Assembly: GCA_930367215.1 (NCBI GenBank)
Contig: OV884059.1
Span: forward strand, 158,284,511 to 158,348,510
Reading direction: 5' to 3'
DNA length: 64,000 nt
DNA from: Pollenia angustigena
Lineage: Eukaryota > Arthropoda > Insecta > Diptera > Polleniidae
The notes under the pieces are model-generated. The model ran no database searches. It was not told the DNA's origin and worked only from the letters and a program-made list of their open reading frames with translations. Both the position numbers and the translations under genes were made by a program. How positions within the stretch are numbered: the stretch's first letter is position 1; the number at the start of each line of letters is the position of its first letter. Shown here piece after piece: positions 13,666-25,685 of this stretch.

Positions 13666-13861
13666 GGGTGGCATGTCATAATATCCAGTATCATAGTGTC
13701 CATGGACAAGTACCATAAAGGATTTTCTCCTTTATGGTATAACAAGTACCGGTTTCGCTAAGTTAAGCTTCTAAAATATGCCTTGTTTCCGAACGAAGGC
13801 CGACTACGCAGAGAAGCTTTACTTAGCGAAGCCGGTTTTTGTTATACCATAGAGGAGAAAA
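13666..13861. mobile_element. MITE fragment nested in the hAT A transposase
   Basis: The segment begins GGGTGGCATGTCATAA and contains TCATAGTGTCCATGGAC, matching the left end of the MITE at 17763-18077. An inner pair of inverted blocks, TTTTCTCCTTTATGGTATAA and its complement, follows. The right terminus is not recognisable, so this copy is rearranged or truncated. It separates two parts of the transposase pseudogene. Confidence 0.65.
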
Positions 13862-14814
13862 TCATTGCGCATCAACGTCAACAATATCATTTGAAGTCTC
13901 TTCAAATGCGATTACAATCAAGCCAATAAATTCTTCCCTATAAACTTTTTGTTGCATGTTGAAATATCTTAAAGATAAGGAAATCGGGCTTTTCCCTGAC
14001 AAATTCGTGCTTTCGTCAAAAATTATCGAATAGAATTTTGATTCATATAACACATACATACATAAATATTGCATTTACTAGGGCTTATTAATAATTCAAC
14101 CGCACGCATTATCAAGTCAAACGTTTAGTCTCCGAATGTAGATGGCACCTGCTGGGATTGAATGTAGAATAGTAACACCCAATTTTCATGATGATTTTTT
14201 CCCCTATTTTTGAAACATGTCTTTTTAAGTTTGATAGCGAGCGGGGGAGAGAAGTTAGCAGGGTAGAAAAAAAGACATGAATCGTATTTTCTGTGTTTTT
14301 TTTGACATTCCTCTTTGCATTTAATTTTGTTCTTTAATTTATGTTGTATTTTTATTTCAAAATTACAATTGCTTATTAAAATATAAAAAAATAAACAAAT
14401 TTAATTCAAAAAAATTCAATACATACATACATTTATAAGGAAAATAAAAAAAATCAAACAAAATAAGAAACATTGTGAAAATTGAACATGTCTTTGGAAG
14501 TTTCTTTAAAAAAGAACTACAAAAAAGACATGTCTTTTAAATCATCGTGAAATTTAGGTGTAAGTATTTGAATACGGTAAACTAGATTTTTCATTTGAAA
14601 TATCTATTAAATAACTATGAGGATAATTGAAAATTTCGTTAGAACTTCCATAAAAAAAAAAAAACAAAAAAACCTTGCTGGGATTTCCAAAAATTTTGTA
14701 CATTAAAAAAATATTATTATTGGGAATTCTTGTATTATCAAAATTAACAAAACATATTTTTAAATTTTACGGGGGGGGAATTTCCTTATTTCCCCCCCCC
14801 TGAATCCGCGCCTG

Positions 14815-14822
14815 CCCTGCAG
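14815..14822. repeat. Target site duplication of hAT element A, right copy
   Basis: CCCTGCAG, identical to 9121-9128, directly follows the right terminal inverted repeat. Confidence 0.9.
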
Positions 14823-15229
14823 CTAATCTCCGGTTAACACCAGAAAGTGAAATTTCCTTAAGATGATCCCTACAATCCCGGGGGACGATAATGATAATGG
14901 CTGACAAGTAGCTTCTTCACCCAGAGCAATTTTTACGAATGTTTAAGAAATTTTATTTTATTTTCAATATAACAAAAGTTTGCAAAATAAATTTTCTATA
15001 TAAATTTTACTTAATAAACGTTTGTTAAATTTAATAATCATTTATGTATACGGGTGGAAAAATTTAACAGAAATGAAAATTTTTATGATTAAAACGATTT
15101 GTACATTGTATAGGAATGAATGAATCTAGAAATTATTTAACAAAATATTAAGCTGGAAGAATGAAGCTTTGGAATTATCTGAAGCTTCGTTGATTCCTAG
15201 TAAAATATCCAATTGTCATTTTAATATTC

Positions 15230-15909
15230 TCAGCTCATTATTGGTTTGGCCAAAAAGTCTTAGAACAGAAAAACGACAATGAAAGATTACATGATGTTTT
15301 TTAAAATGTATACGCGATATTTTTACCCGAATTCTTTTATATTTTCGCAGCTGCTTAAGACATGTTTTGCAGAAAAATTTAAATTTTTGTGAACTTTCAT
15401 AAATGAAGTTAGAAGTAAATAATATTGTATTGAAAGTGAAAATTATTGTTTTGTGCCGCATACGCCACTTTTTAAATTTTATTGTTTTAAAAGTACCATT
15501 TTGTGCTGCATACGTATACGTATTGAGTTGTTGTTATGTTATTTTAATTTTGCTTTAACTACTTTTTTCTTACGGCAATGTAGCGAAGCAAGAGTGAAAT
15601 TAATTTTCTTGTTGTTATTTTATTTTATTTATCTTTTTCTTAAACTACTTTTTGTACAGCAAAGAAGCAAAGCAAGAGTGATTTTTTTTTTACTTTTTTT
15701 ATGAGAAATTTGCTGCTCTCGCCAAGCAGTAAAGTGTATAGCAAAACAATACTTAATAAACTTTAAAATAGTTGATATGGATCAAAATTAATGCTTTATT
15801 TCTCAGGAACAATAACAAATTTCGTGAAACAGGGTTTTCGAAATATATATACCTCATACCCAACTAAATTTTTTTTAAATGGTCGATAGGTCAACCAATA
15901 ATGAGCTGA
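15230..15909. repeat. Inverted-repeat-bounded segment (~680 bp)
   Basis: TCAGCTCATTATTGGTTTGG on the left is mirrored by the complement ending at 15909. The right part (15755-15911) repeats 289-468 in reverse. Two GAAGCAAGAGTG-like blocks occur inside at about 15585 and 15667. Two ORFs of about 80 codons overlap here but show no recognisable domain. No target duplication is seen. Confidence 0.45.
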
Positions 15910-15961
15910 CGATATGTCGTCATTTCATAAGCAAAGTGAAATGAACACTTACAGCCTGTTC

Positions 15962-16080
15962 AACGATTTCGAACGTTAACGTTCGCATAGAATATTACAT
16001 TTAAAACAAAAACAAATTTTCGAATTTTGTTTTTGTTTTAAATATAATTTTCTATGCGAACGATGACGTTCGACATCGTT
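15962..16080. repeat. Short palindromic MITE
   Basis: AACGATTTCGAACGTTAACG opens the left arm and the right arm is its near complement ending ATCGTT. The arms are about 55 bp and the centre is a poly-A/T-rich AAAACAAAAACAAA block and its complement. Confidence 0.7.
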
Positions 16081-17692
16081 AAACCGATGGCAACAAAATG
16101 TTCAAGCACTTACATATGTATGAAGGTTGTTAAAACTACCAAATATTTTTAAGTTCATAAGAACAAATTTTAAGCGTGTTGAAGAAAAACAAAACATGTA
16201 TTTCGGTTTATTTTGAACAAGAACCAGTTACATTACATTCAAGTTAAAACTTGGATTGTAATATAAAAATTGGTAGTAAATTAAACAATATCAATAAAAA
16301 AGAAAAATTAATCAAAAAATACATTCATACTACTGCCAACATATTTGTGGTAAGTTGCTATGATTTATCCAATTAACATTCAGTTCATATTAATTCAAAC
16401 CTTTTAATACTCATACACAAACGAGTGAATATCTCAGTACCCATACGTAGCCTGTGATGCAACCTACGCATCATTTGAAAACAAAAAATCATTATTTAAA
16501 ATAAATAAAAAAAATACAATATTTATGCGGGGTATCTCTATAAAAAATAAAGCAAAATCTACTTTTATTTCACAGCTTGTCTTTGTCAGTTTGCAGAGTC
16601 ATTGTTTTCTTCTTCTTACGAGTATATTTTTTTTTTAAATTGGTTTTTTTTTTTTTTTTGCTAACAGCTGGTCGCAATTTTCTTTCGAAGCGCAAATGTT
16701 ACGTTATTATTCTCATTAAGTTGTTTTGCTTTGTCTTTTGTATTTTTGCGTTAAGTTTATATTGCCTTAAGCTTCTGCTTATTACGTTTTGCATAGACTT
16801 TTTTTAAAGTTTTCTTTCTTTAATTTTTAGCTTTGATTTTAATTTTGTTTGATTTTTTTATCTTTTGTTTTTAAGACACAAAGCCACAAACAAATTATAT
16901 GAAAATAATGATTCATATAAATGATTATTTTTATAAACATTCATTAACGCTGTGTTTTCGGCTTAAATACAAGTTTAAACTAAAATACTTTTTTGTTTAT
17001 AATTCAATACAATCTTTATTGTTATTTGAACTTTGCATAAATCTCGATTGCTGTTTCATTTGAGTTGAGTCGAGTCGAATTTAAACTACACAAGGCTATT
17101 TGCTTCGTTAATAACTAAAATTAAATTCAATAGAAAACACATAAAAATTAAATTTAAAAAAATATTTAATTTGTTTTGCTTATACATACATAAATTCTTT
17201 TCTCCTGGTAGTCGACGAGAAGTTAAGAAATTGTTTCTAACTGAAAAATTCTATCGAAATCCGTTAAATTCTAATGAAACTTCAACTGCTCACGAAACTG
17301 ATATAAAGATTTTAATATTTTCAGGAATTTCTTCTATTACACTCTTAATCTTATAAGAATATTTTTTTTGTCATTTAAAAAATAAGCGTTAATAAACCTG
17401 AAAAGAACTTAAAAATAAATCGTGTCATAAACATTCTTAATATATGATATACTTAGTTATTTTAAGCAATCAGAAATTTATTTATAACAATGATTTAATA
17501 TCTGAGATCTGTTAGGTTTGAAGTCTTGATAAATCAATTTTATTGCCATGACAGTAGAGACATATTCTAGAAAATGGTAAAAAAAAAACATCAACTTTTG
17601 TTTAGAAGTAATTTAAAAATTTGTATGTGCCAACAACATTATTGTACAAATATTATTATCAGCAAACCTAATAAACAGTATATTTGTTACTT
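16081..17692. other. AT-rich sequence, no gene recognised
   Basis: Only low-complexity AT-rich sequence with short chance ORFs; no clear repeat ends or exons are seen. Confidence 0.45.
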
Positions 17693-18840
17693 CGAGGGCG
17701 GCTCAATAAGTCCGTGAATTCCAAAAAAAATAAGTTTTGTCAGAACAATAAAATAGGTATTTGGGTGGCATGTCATAACGTCCAGTGTCATAGTGGCCAT
17801 GGACTTTATTATTTATAACAATTATATTATTTATAACTTTATGATACTTTTAAAAGTGTCATTATGTCCATCAGAGCAGTGTCATAAAGTACGCCACTTT
17901 GTAGAGTGTCATAATGTCCACAAACTCGAAAGCATAGCCGGTCTTCGGCCGGGCGCAAGGATTTTCTCCTCTATGGCATAACAAATACTAGCTTCGCTCA
18001 CTAAAGCTTCTCTGCGAAGTCGGCTCTCCAAAAGTGTCACAGTGTCCATGGACACTGGACGTTATGACATCCCACCCGTATTTGTTTGTAATAGCCCTTT
18101 TACGATACAACGAAATCTAGTGCTTATGAGAATTCGAGCCAAATCTCCTTGTTTTTGACTACAAAAAAAACCAAAATATACTTCGTGACCAGATTTTACG
18201 AAATCTACTCAAAATCTAGTTGTACTTAAGGGCAAAATAAACCACACAAAATGCTTGGCAAGCACAAACTTTTTCCCCGTTTTGTGTATGCCAATAAACA
18301 ACACAAATATACTTCATAAAAATATTAATTTTTCGTTTTTGTTTTGTTTACAATGAATGCAGTCGCCGATAGTGCTGCAGCAATTTTGTTGGTTTTGTTT
18401 AAAACGGTGCTGAAATATATTATAAAGGCAAAAAACTTATAGTAAAAAGTGATTTAAACAACAAGTTGTTTTGTGGCAAACAATACTGCTAAAAATACAT
18501 AATTTACTAGTCTAATGTAAATGGGCTATAAGACAATTTTATCATTAGAGTTAAATCACTTTGCCTATGCATTTCTTCAGGTTTGGAAACAAATAAAATA
18601 ATAATAAATAAGGGAGCAATATGTACCCTAATTCAGGAAATTTTGCCATGGAATGCGAAAAATCACGTTTTTTAAATAATCCTTAAATCACGAGATAGTC
18701 TGCTATCAATGGAAGTCAAACACAAACCAAATGAAGTAGCATTTTTAATGTTTAACGGGAATCAACGGTTGATGTATATTTTCCCTTTTAGTTAAGAAGC
18801 GGGAAATTCAAAACGTCGCGGACTTATTGAACTGTCCTCG
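17693..18840. mobile_element. Probable mariner-like remnant (1.1 kb) with nested MITE
   Basis: CGAGGGCGGCTCAATAAGTC at the left and the complement of CGAGGACAGTTCAATAAGTC at the right form inverted ends reminiscent of irritans-type mariner termini. A TA follows the right end, but the left end is offset by three bases from the nearest TA. No transposase motif is readable, so this is a nonautonomous or decayed copy. Family assignment is tentative. Confidence 0.5.
17763..18077. mobile_element. MITE with GGGTGGCATGTCATAACGTC ends
   Basis: A 315-bp element. GGGTGGCATGTCATAACGTC at the left is mirrored by the complement at the right (GACGTTATGACATCCCACCC with a one-base offset). GTATTT flanks both sides (17757-17762 and 18078-18083), a possible 6-bp target duplication. 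A second copy lies at 13666-13861. Internal text repeats the phrase TGTCATAATGTCCA several times. Confidence 0.75.
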
Positions 18841-19125
18841 TAACTAAACTAAAAAATTATCCCAAAGACATTTTTGCGCACTCTTTAACCATGACAAAAA
18901 TTTGTATTAAAAATAGAGACGTGCGCGTGAATTTCGTTTGACTAACTATCACGAACGGTCATAAGGGAAGCAAATGTAATTACGAACTATGCATTAAAAA
19001 TTCTCACGATTACGCACGCTCACTTACGAATCTTTGCCAAGTCTGTTCAAAATACTTCTGAACAGAATTTTTATGAAAATTTGTTCAATAAACATTTCAT
19101 AACCCTGCTTTATTTTTTATAACTT

Positions 19126-19271
19126 AGTCTGGGTTCACACTATGAAAGTTTTCTTTCAGAAAGTTTGAGTTTATGAGTGAGAGGGAAGAGAAGAATAGTC
19201 TGTTCTCTTCCCCTCTCATCTATAAAGTCAGACTTTCTGAAAGAAAACGTTCATTGTGTAAACCAAGACTT
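19126..19271. mobile_element. Palindromic MITE (~146 bp)
   Basis: AGTCTGGGTTCACACTATGA at the left and its near complement at the right enclose a CTTTCAGAAAGTTTGA block and its mirror, so nearly the whole unit can fold. It is noncoding. Confidence 0.7.
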
Positions 19272-19549
19272 AGGGGACTAAACTTAAGACAATGAAAAAA
19301 TACATATCGATATCTAAAAGTCAAACAACGTACCATCACTTTTACAGGAGAAGAAAAATAAACGTGAAAAAATGAAAACTATGTACTTGCATTGAAACAA
19401 AATTTTCAAATCAGGATTAAAATTAAACTAGAAATATTTATCGGATGAAAAAATTGGTTTTTTTTAATATTTCTGTTTTATAAAACAAAATCACGTAGCA
19501 TTAATCTTAATTTGTATAAAAAAATACAACCTTTTTAAAACTAGTTTGT

Positions 19550-19745
19550 TATGTCTTTCCGTCAGGCTGCCAGTTGTCTCTCCATATATGTAAATTTTTT
19601 TGCGCAAAATGCAGGCCTCAGTTTTGGGATAATTTCATGAAATTTGGTATATACATTTTTATTCTCATAAGGACGAAATCTATTGAAAATGATAAAAACT
19701 GATCCTAACATAGTCCCCATACGATCTTCTTTCATGAAAAGAGTA
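19550..19745 (+). repeat. Diverged copy of a common fly dispersed repeat
   Basis: Contains the succession CCGTCAGGCTG, CCATATATGTAAA, GAAATTTGGTATATACATTT and AACATAGTCCCCATAC, which corresponds block by block to the repeats at 34484 and 41690. It is noncoding. Confidence 0.5.
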
Positions 19746-19975
19746 ATATCCTGTCATCAGAGCCGTGTTGCCATTCGACAGATATTTTATTTATGCTTTT
19801 TCGGAACATGTCTTCTTTACACCCCAACCAAAAAAGTGTTTTATTTTAAAATGAAAAAGTGAATACTTACTGAGACACCCTTAACCTATCTAAACACAAA
19901 TTTAATGTATGCCTTAACAAAACAGAATAAACCTATCTTTCTTCAACATATTTGAAAAAAAATTGCATTTTTATT

Positions 19976-20643
19976 CACCCCTATCGTGAATAACAAGTGG
20001 AATTTTTGTTCCCATAAAATTTTTATTCTCCTCGAAGGGAAAAAAGCAATCGTGAATCTCATGTGAAAAATTTTCCACGCTATCAGTTCCAGTGAATGTA
20101 AAAAAGAAGAAAGATTAAAAAAATTAAAAATCAATGAAATTTTTGTTCAAAAATATCCAAGTAAATATTTTAAAGAAAAGTTAAAATAATAAAGCAAAAT
20201 ATTTAGTACTGGAGGGATAGTTTGATTACAACGTTAGTTTTTTGCACTTTTTAAATTTAATGTAGTAAAATATTTTCCAAAATTCTGCCACCAAGTCAAT
20301 CGAAAGCTTCACAAATCCGCAGGCAACTGACCTGTTGTTTTGCATTTTGTTGAGCAATATATCGGTTTGTGCCTAATTTATTAGCCCTTTATATTCGATT
20401 TATAGGAGGAGCTTCTTACATACAGGTGCTGTTCCCTAGCAAAAATAAAGTGAAAAATTCTAAGGGAAATGTGAACAAATTACGAGGGAAAAAATTTTTC
20501 ACGATAGGGGGAATTTTTTCCCGTGAACATTTTTTCACGTTATTATTCTCCTTTGAATTACAATTTTTCATGGGAGTTGTTCATGATCGCAAATATGCGA
20601 AAAGGGGAAAAATTACGAGGGAAAATTATTCACGATAGGGGTG
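19976..20643. mobile_element. Nonautonomous DNA element with CACCCCTATCGTGAATAA ends
   Basis: Terminal inverted repeats of about 18 bp (CACCCCTATCGTGAATAA left, complement right) bound a 668-bp unit. The internal stretch from about 20130 onward recurs at 39077-39575 in the katanin intron. ATT lies immediately outside both ends, but the context is too AT-rich to call a target duplication. The 89- and 65-residue open frames inside are by-products. Confidence 0.7.
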
Positions 20644-20996
20644 ATTTATTTTCTGTAAGCGTTCATTCGATTTTTAAGAGCTTTTCATATAAATTTTACT
20701 ACTCGTTCAATCACTTGTGATGTGGAAACAGCATACAAATATTTTTTCTGAAATTAAAAAATGACTCAAGTATAGATAAGCATATATCCACAAATAACGA
20801 CAGCTCTCATTAGAGCCCATTACCAAAATTGCAATAGATCTTAAAAAAAAACGACTTTACCAACTTTTTATTGGAATATGGCTTTAAAAAACGACAGACA
20901 CCATATTCCTAAATGAATCTTAAAAATCTCATAACCGATTGTATCCTTTTAAATCCATTCTCGAAATTAGTATTCCTTTAATTATCTTAAAATATA

Positions 20997-21205
20997 GGGT
21001 GCGTTCGTAAATGCATCACTGCGATGCATCAGTGATTTCAAGTGGTAATATATTTATCAGTGAAGTAAATGTGGACCGAAAAATTGTGAATTACTCCACA
21101 AAAATAATAGTCACACAATAATATAAGTAATTATTATTCTTTTATCGCCATTAAAAAAAGTTTGCTTTTCTGATGCAGCGCAGTGATGCATTTACGAACG
21201 TACCC
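20997..21205. mobile_element. MITE with GGGTGCGTTCGTAAATGCAT ends
   Basis: A 209-bp element. Its left terminal repeat GGGTGCGTTCGTAAATGCAT is mirrored on the right (ATGCATTTACGAACGTACCC). ATA flanks both sides and may be the duplication. It is noncoding. Confidence 0.75.
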
Positions 21206-21624
21206 ATAAATATTTCGTACGAATATCATTGTTAAGCTTTAAATCAGATTTCATTAAGATAGATAAATAATTGACATCAACTTCGTTTAGAACCAATTCC
21301 TGTAATCTTAAAACAACCCTTAAAAATCTTTATTTCAAGTTTAACGATATATGAAAATTACAATTGGTTAACAATTATCCCGATATCAAAAGAGCTCGTT
21401 ATCTATCACAAAAATTTCGGTCACCATAATCAGTCACTTACAAACTATGATATGGATATAAAATTCAAACTTAACAACACTCAATTTTACCATAATCTTC
21501 TTAATTATTTTATGTAATCGGCCATTATTTTCCCACTTTTTTAATAAAATTGATTTAACACTTCAAAAAAATCCCCGAAAATCCGAAGCCGATCAAATAT
21601 AATGGTGTTTTCTTTTCTACAAAA

Positions 21625-21858
21625 GTCTGGCAAATGAAGGCCTGCCATATTTTGCGCAAAATTATAATATACATATAATGGTGTTTTCTTTTCTACAAAA
21701 AAAATGTGACATTTTATTTAAAAAAATGCAATTAGGTGTCTGGTTCTTAAAAATTTTACTCCCGAAAATAAAATGTCACATTTTTTGTAGAAAAGAAAAC
21801 ACCATTATATGTATATTATAATTTTGCGCAAAATATGGCAGGCCTTCATTTGCCAGAC
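21625..21858. mobile_element. Palindromic MITE with GTCTGGCAAATGAAGG ends
   Basis: Arms of about 95 bp start GTCTGGCAAATGAAGGCCTG and end as its complement. Inner blocks ATGGTGTTTTCTTTTCTAC and AATGTGACATTTTATTT are also mirrored. A partial duplicate of the ATGGTGTTTTC block lies just outside at 21602. Confidence 0.75.
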
Positions 21859-24800
21859 TTGTAACCACGGCTGCCAGATTTGACGAATTATCGTCATTTT
21901 AACGATTTTTAGGGTACACAAATTGCTCTTCAACGATTTGTACCCGTAATTTGATAATTTTTAATTTACAAATTTTGTACTAATTTACAAAAGTTTTGGT
22001 ATGTATTACATATTTCGTATTTATGAATAACTTCTTTGATACTTTCAGCAGCAGAATTTCTGATTTGTAAACTCAGTGTTCATTTGGCACTCATCTTTCG
22101 CACTTTTGTATAAAGGATTAAAGATCTTATCCGAGTCACGTCTCTTATTATAGGTGCTTGAACTATTGAAGCATATTCGGATATATGACATTATAATCAA
22201 TACAAGACAAGCAAATCATCTGTTGACAAATATGTATTATATATACTAGCAAAATGTTTTTCAAATATTTTCCTATTTTAGATTTTTTTAAAACGTGCCA
22301 CTCTTTTGAAAGTTGGTCTGTAAAAGAAGTTAAAACTTGTAATTATAGTCAATAGGACTGAGAAAGGCAGTCTTATTTTTAGAGATTTTTGTGAATAGAA
22401 ACACATACTCATGCATTATTAATTTTGTTATTCTTTCAATTAAAACAAGCGGAAAATAGCTAAAAATTTTCAAAAACTAACAAAATTAAGTGTTATTTTA
22501 CAATGAATGACGGTTTTTGTAAAGATTTAAGTAATTTGACTTTTTTTGCAAAATTTTCGACACGTAATATGTTTTTAGAGCTTTAATTTACATCTTAGTA
22601 TTTTTAAAACCCACAACAAAACTTAGTACATTTTCAAGAAATCAAAAATTTTATTTAATTGGAATGCATTATTAAAAGAAACGAACATTAACTGAAAGTG
22701 GTAACTACGTTTGGGAACAGCAAAAAGAAAATTAATTCTTAAATCGTCCGTGCATTAACAATTGCTGGAAGAATCTGATGTAGCGTACTCGGAAATGATT
22801 TGTGAATAAATTGATTTATCATAAGCTTCAAATACCTAGAACCGATACTCTGCTGAATAAACAGTTTAATTTTTTTTTTTTAATCTTGTAAAATAACTAC
22901 GAAAATAAAAAGGATACTGAACTTATTCAATATATGTATGTTTGTACATATTTTCGAAAACAGGAAAGAAGCCATATATTTATAATAATTTTTTTAACAA
23001 ACTCTTTTAAAGTCATGTAGACAAAATTTATCCATGGTGTAAATATAAGTCAGTGTCTGTACAAAATGTGATTAATATTTGTCAAAGGTTTTTTTAAATT
23101 CGTTTTATACGCATGTGCAAATTTTATACTTGTAATGTGAGTAGATCTTAAAGCTGAAATTCAAACTTCTTTTCAAAAACTCACCTACGCATGGTAATCA
23201 GTTCATGAATTAAAAGAAAAGATTGATAAATATTTAGCAAACAAACCAAAAACAAAATACCATATTTTTAACAAACTGCCACAGCACAAGATATGGATGT
23301 CATTACATATAACATGTATCATATGTAAAATGTTATGTACACAAACATAAATTTAAGTAGTACAAAATACAAAAAAACGAATATGAACTACGTATAATGG
23401 ATAAATGCAACTTTATATGTTTGTAAGAATTTCAACTAATTTTTTTTTGAACACAAATAATGAATACTTAACTAAGGGGCGTTTTATATTTTCTACTTTT
23501 TATTATTTCTTATTTTGCATATTTACATTGTAGGCAATCATTCATTATACAAAGCTACGAGTTGTTAATATAATATTGTTGAAATAAAGTAATGGAAATG
23601 CCATATACTTATGAAAACTACGTCAAAATATATGTATGCATAGGAAAAATATGAACTCATACACTGAAGTTGCAACCAAATAGGAAACTTACCTTCTTTT
23701 AAGGAAACGGCGGTATTATTAAAATAATGATTTTGGGAATTATTGTTTAATACAAACATCAAAATATACAAAATAAAAACAAATTGTACTTTTGTTAAAT
23801 TACACTGGTCTACAATTTTGGAAAAAACATTGCGAATCTAAAATATTGTTCATATTTTATCGCATGCTGGCAATTCTTTAAAACAGTCAATACAGACACT
23901 ACAATTTCACAATTATTAATTTGACAGAAGCCCACATTCATTCTAAATCTTCATAATAGTAAAGTTTAAGCATGTCAGCGAGACCGTGTGTTACTGATTC
24001 AAGCTATGTTTGCTTTGTGTGATGTAAATATTTGGTTGGAAAAAACGGATATGGGCATTTCCTGGGGTCACGAACGAACGTTCATACGCTTTTGATGTAC
24101 AAATAATATAGAAAACAAAACTTTTCCTAGCATTTTTTTTTTGCAATGCGATAGCATTTGGGTAGCTCTATGTTTAGTACAAAAGATGGATTTCATCGAG
24201 TTTAAGTTTTCATAATAAGAGTTATTAACGTGTGGTCACGAACGTACGCAAAACAGAAGTCTACTTCGGCTGACAGTAGTGAAATGTAAAAATCTGCGTA
24301 ATGAAACGGAATTCTCAAAAGTTATTAATTTATTTTAAAAGTGTATTAATGTAGGTCTCTATCCAGTGTTTACAAAATAAAATATCTCTCTTGGTTTTTA
24401 TTTAATTGGCTAATGTACCGGTCGCGAACGTACGATTTTTCCATATGTTTTTTATTATTATCACCATGCATTTTACCATAAATGTCTTCAAATTTCCTTA
24501 ACAAAAAAACTTAATACTCCTTTTACAATTGATTGTAATGGAGAGATTATGAAGAAAGAGTGTAAACATAACATATTTTTTGCGTCTAAAATAAGTATAT
24601 AAAAATATCCTTAAAGGTAGAAAATACAGGAAATTATAAAATTTTCCAGTTTCCAGCCCAATTTCCTCAAGTAAAACAGCTCAGATATGCTAGGAAACCA
24701 TTCTTTTATAAGAACATAGACTTTTTTTCTAATAATAAACAATAAAAGACGATGATAATCAACATTTTATTTTTTCATCCTGGTAGACCATTCTGGGGAA

Positions 24801-24899
24801 ATGCCCATATGCAATATCAGAATCAGAATCATTAAAATATGCATATTAACATTATTTTGGTATTGCAGTCAGAAACTTGGAAAAACCGTGGGCATCGAC
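21859..24899. other. AT-rich sequence, no gene recognised
   Basis: No supported gene. Three short related blocks occur near 24066, 24235 and 24419 (GGTCACGAACG-type, each near CGTACG or CGTTC), spaced about 170-185 bp, suggesting a decayed tandem repeat. Confidence 0.45.
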
Positions 24900-25078
24900 T
24901 ATGTTTTATATTTTCTTCATTCGCATTAAGATTTTTTCCATAAAACCTAGGTGCAGTGAGCGACCAACAAGCGGAGCGTGCTCATCAAGATTTAATGAAA
25001 ATTGAAAGAAATTATCAAGGATTTTGGACTCTAATACGTGAAACCGAACGAACAAAATACAAACGACATTCAAAATAA
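24900..25078 (+). pseudogene. Decayed fragment of a transposon-associated insect protein
   Basis: The plus-strand frame reads FLHSH, one stop, DFFHK, another stop, then NLGAVSDQQAERAHQDL followed by IERNYQGFW and a terminal lysine-rich tail ending at a TAA. From memory this matches a repeated protein family in insects and Hydra with NLGDVSDEQGERFHQD and RYQGRW motifs near the C-terminus. Two in-frame stops and absence of the upstream protein mark it as a pseudogene. Its function is not known to me, and the family link should be confirmed. Confidence 0.5.
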
Positions 25079-25680
25079 GCCATTCACTTTTGAAAATTAA
25101 TTTTTTATGTAAAAACCAATAAAAATATTTTTTGTATCTCGAAAACCTGACGTGATAGAAAAAAACCAATTACCGATTCGAATTCAGCCCACCGAATTAC
25201 GAATTATTGCTCCAGTCCAAAACCTTGTTGGCTAGTGTTTTTATATGAATAATTATACAATAGACCTGTTCAATAGTCGGAAATTAGTGCTTAATTTCAA
25301 TAATTTTTACTAGCAGGAGTTCAAGTGATCGAAAAACTTGAAAAAAGAAGTGAAAAAAACGTAAAAATTCCCAATAATAACTTTCTTACTTGCATAAATT
25401 ATTCAAACAGCTGTTTCATGTATATGTTTACAAAACAGATTTTTGAAAATTTGTGAAGAAATAATTTTCATTATTAAAAAGCTTAAATAAAAGTGTTTAA
25501 GTCTATGTATAAATCGGCTAAGGCAAAACAGATAAGAACCAGGGTTTAAAATGCTATCGCCATATTAGCAAAAGCAGCCAAATTTTGCCTTTTTCCTATT
25601 AAAAAAAATCTAAAATAAAAAGCCGACAAGTTCCACTGCTAAAAAAGCCCACACTTTTCAAAAGCAGCAGCAAAATAAAC

Positions 25681-25685
25681 ACACT
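25681..25685. repeat. Target site duplication of the BEL element, left copy
   Basis: ACACT directly precedes the 5' LTR and is repeated exactly at 32195-32199. Five bases is usual for BEL/Pao integration. Confidence 0.95.

Larger units (their letters stand above)
10745..14100 (-). pseudogene. hAT transposase pseudogene (DUF4371/ZBED-like type), split by insertions
   Basis: Reading the minus strand from high to low coordinates, 14074-13862 encodes a segment with IIFDESTNLSGKSPIS-type sequence typical of the hAT catalytic region. After a nested MITE, 13665-12887 contains an NCVGDGTD-like block, a block with QKQDIDLQKGSSLIK, and an EDYYR-like block. After the foldback element, 11057-10745 ends with an ATSGRSFPTLRRIKIRLRSTM-like block, the hAT C-terminal dimerisation region, where functional relatives usually show SAERSFS. 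Stops and frameshifts occur within and between blocks, and the N-terminal zinc finger was not found. Family relatives are about 600-800 residues. It would have cut and pasted the element; it is now dead. Assignment rests on motif recognition by eye. Confidence 0.8.
9129..14814 (-). mobile_element. hAT DNA transposon A (5.7 kb, degenerate, with nested insertions)
   Basis: The element begins CAGGCGCGGATCCAGGGGG and ends with the imperfect complement (CCCCCTGAATCCGCGCCTG), flanked by a perfect 8-bp duplication CCCTGCAG. The CAGNG-type end with GCGGATCCAG is known from DUF4371-type (ZBED-like) hAT elements. It carries a minus-strand transposase pseudogene (10745-14100), a subterminal tandem array (9669-10500), a nested foldback element (11066-12878) and a nested MITE (13666-13861). 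The N-terminal part of the transposase is missing, so an internal deletion or decay occurred before or besides the insertions. It cannot be autonomous now. Confidence 0.9.
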
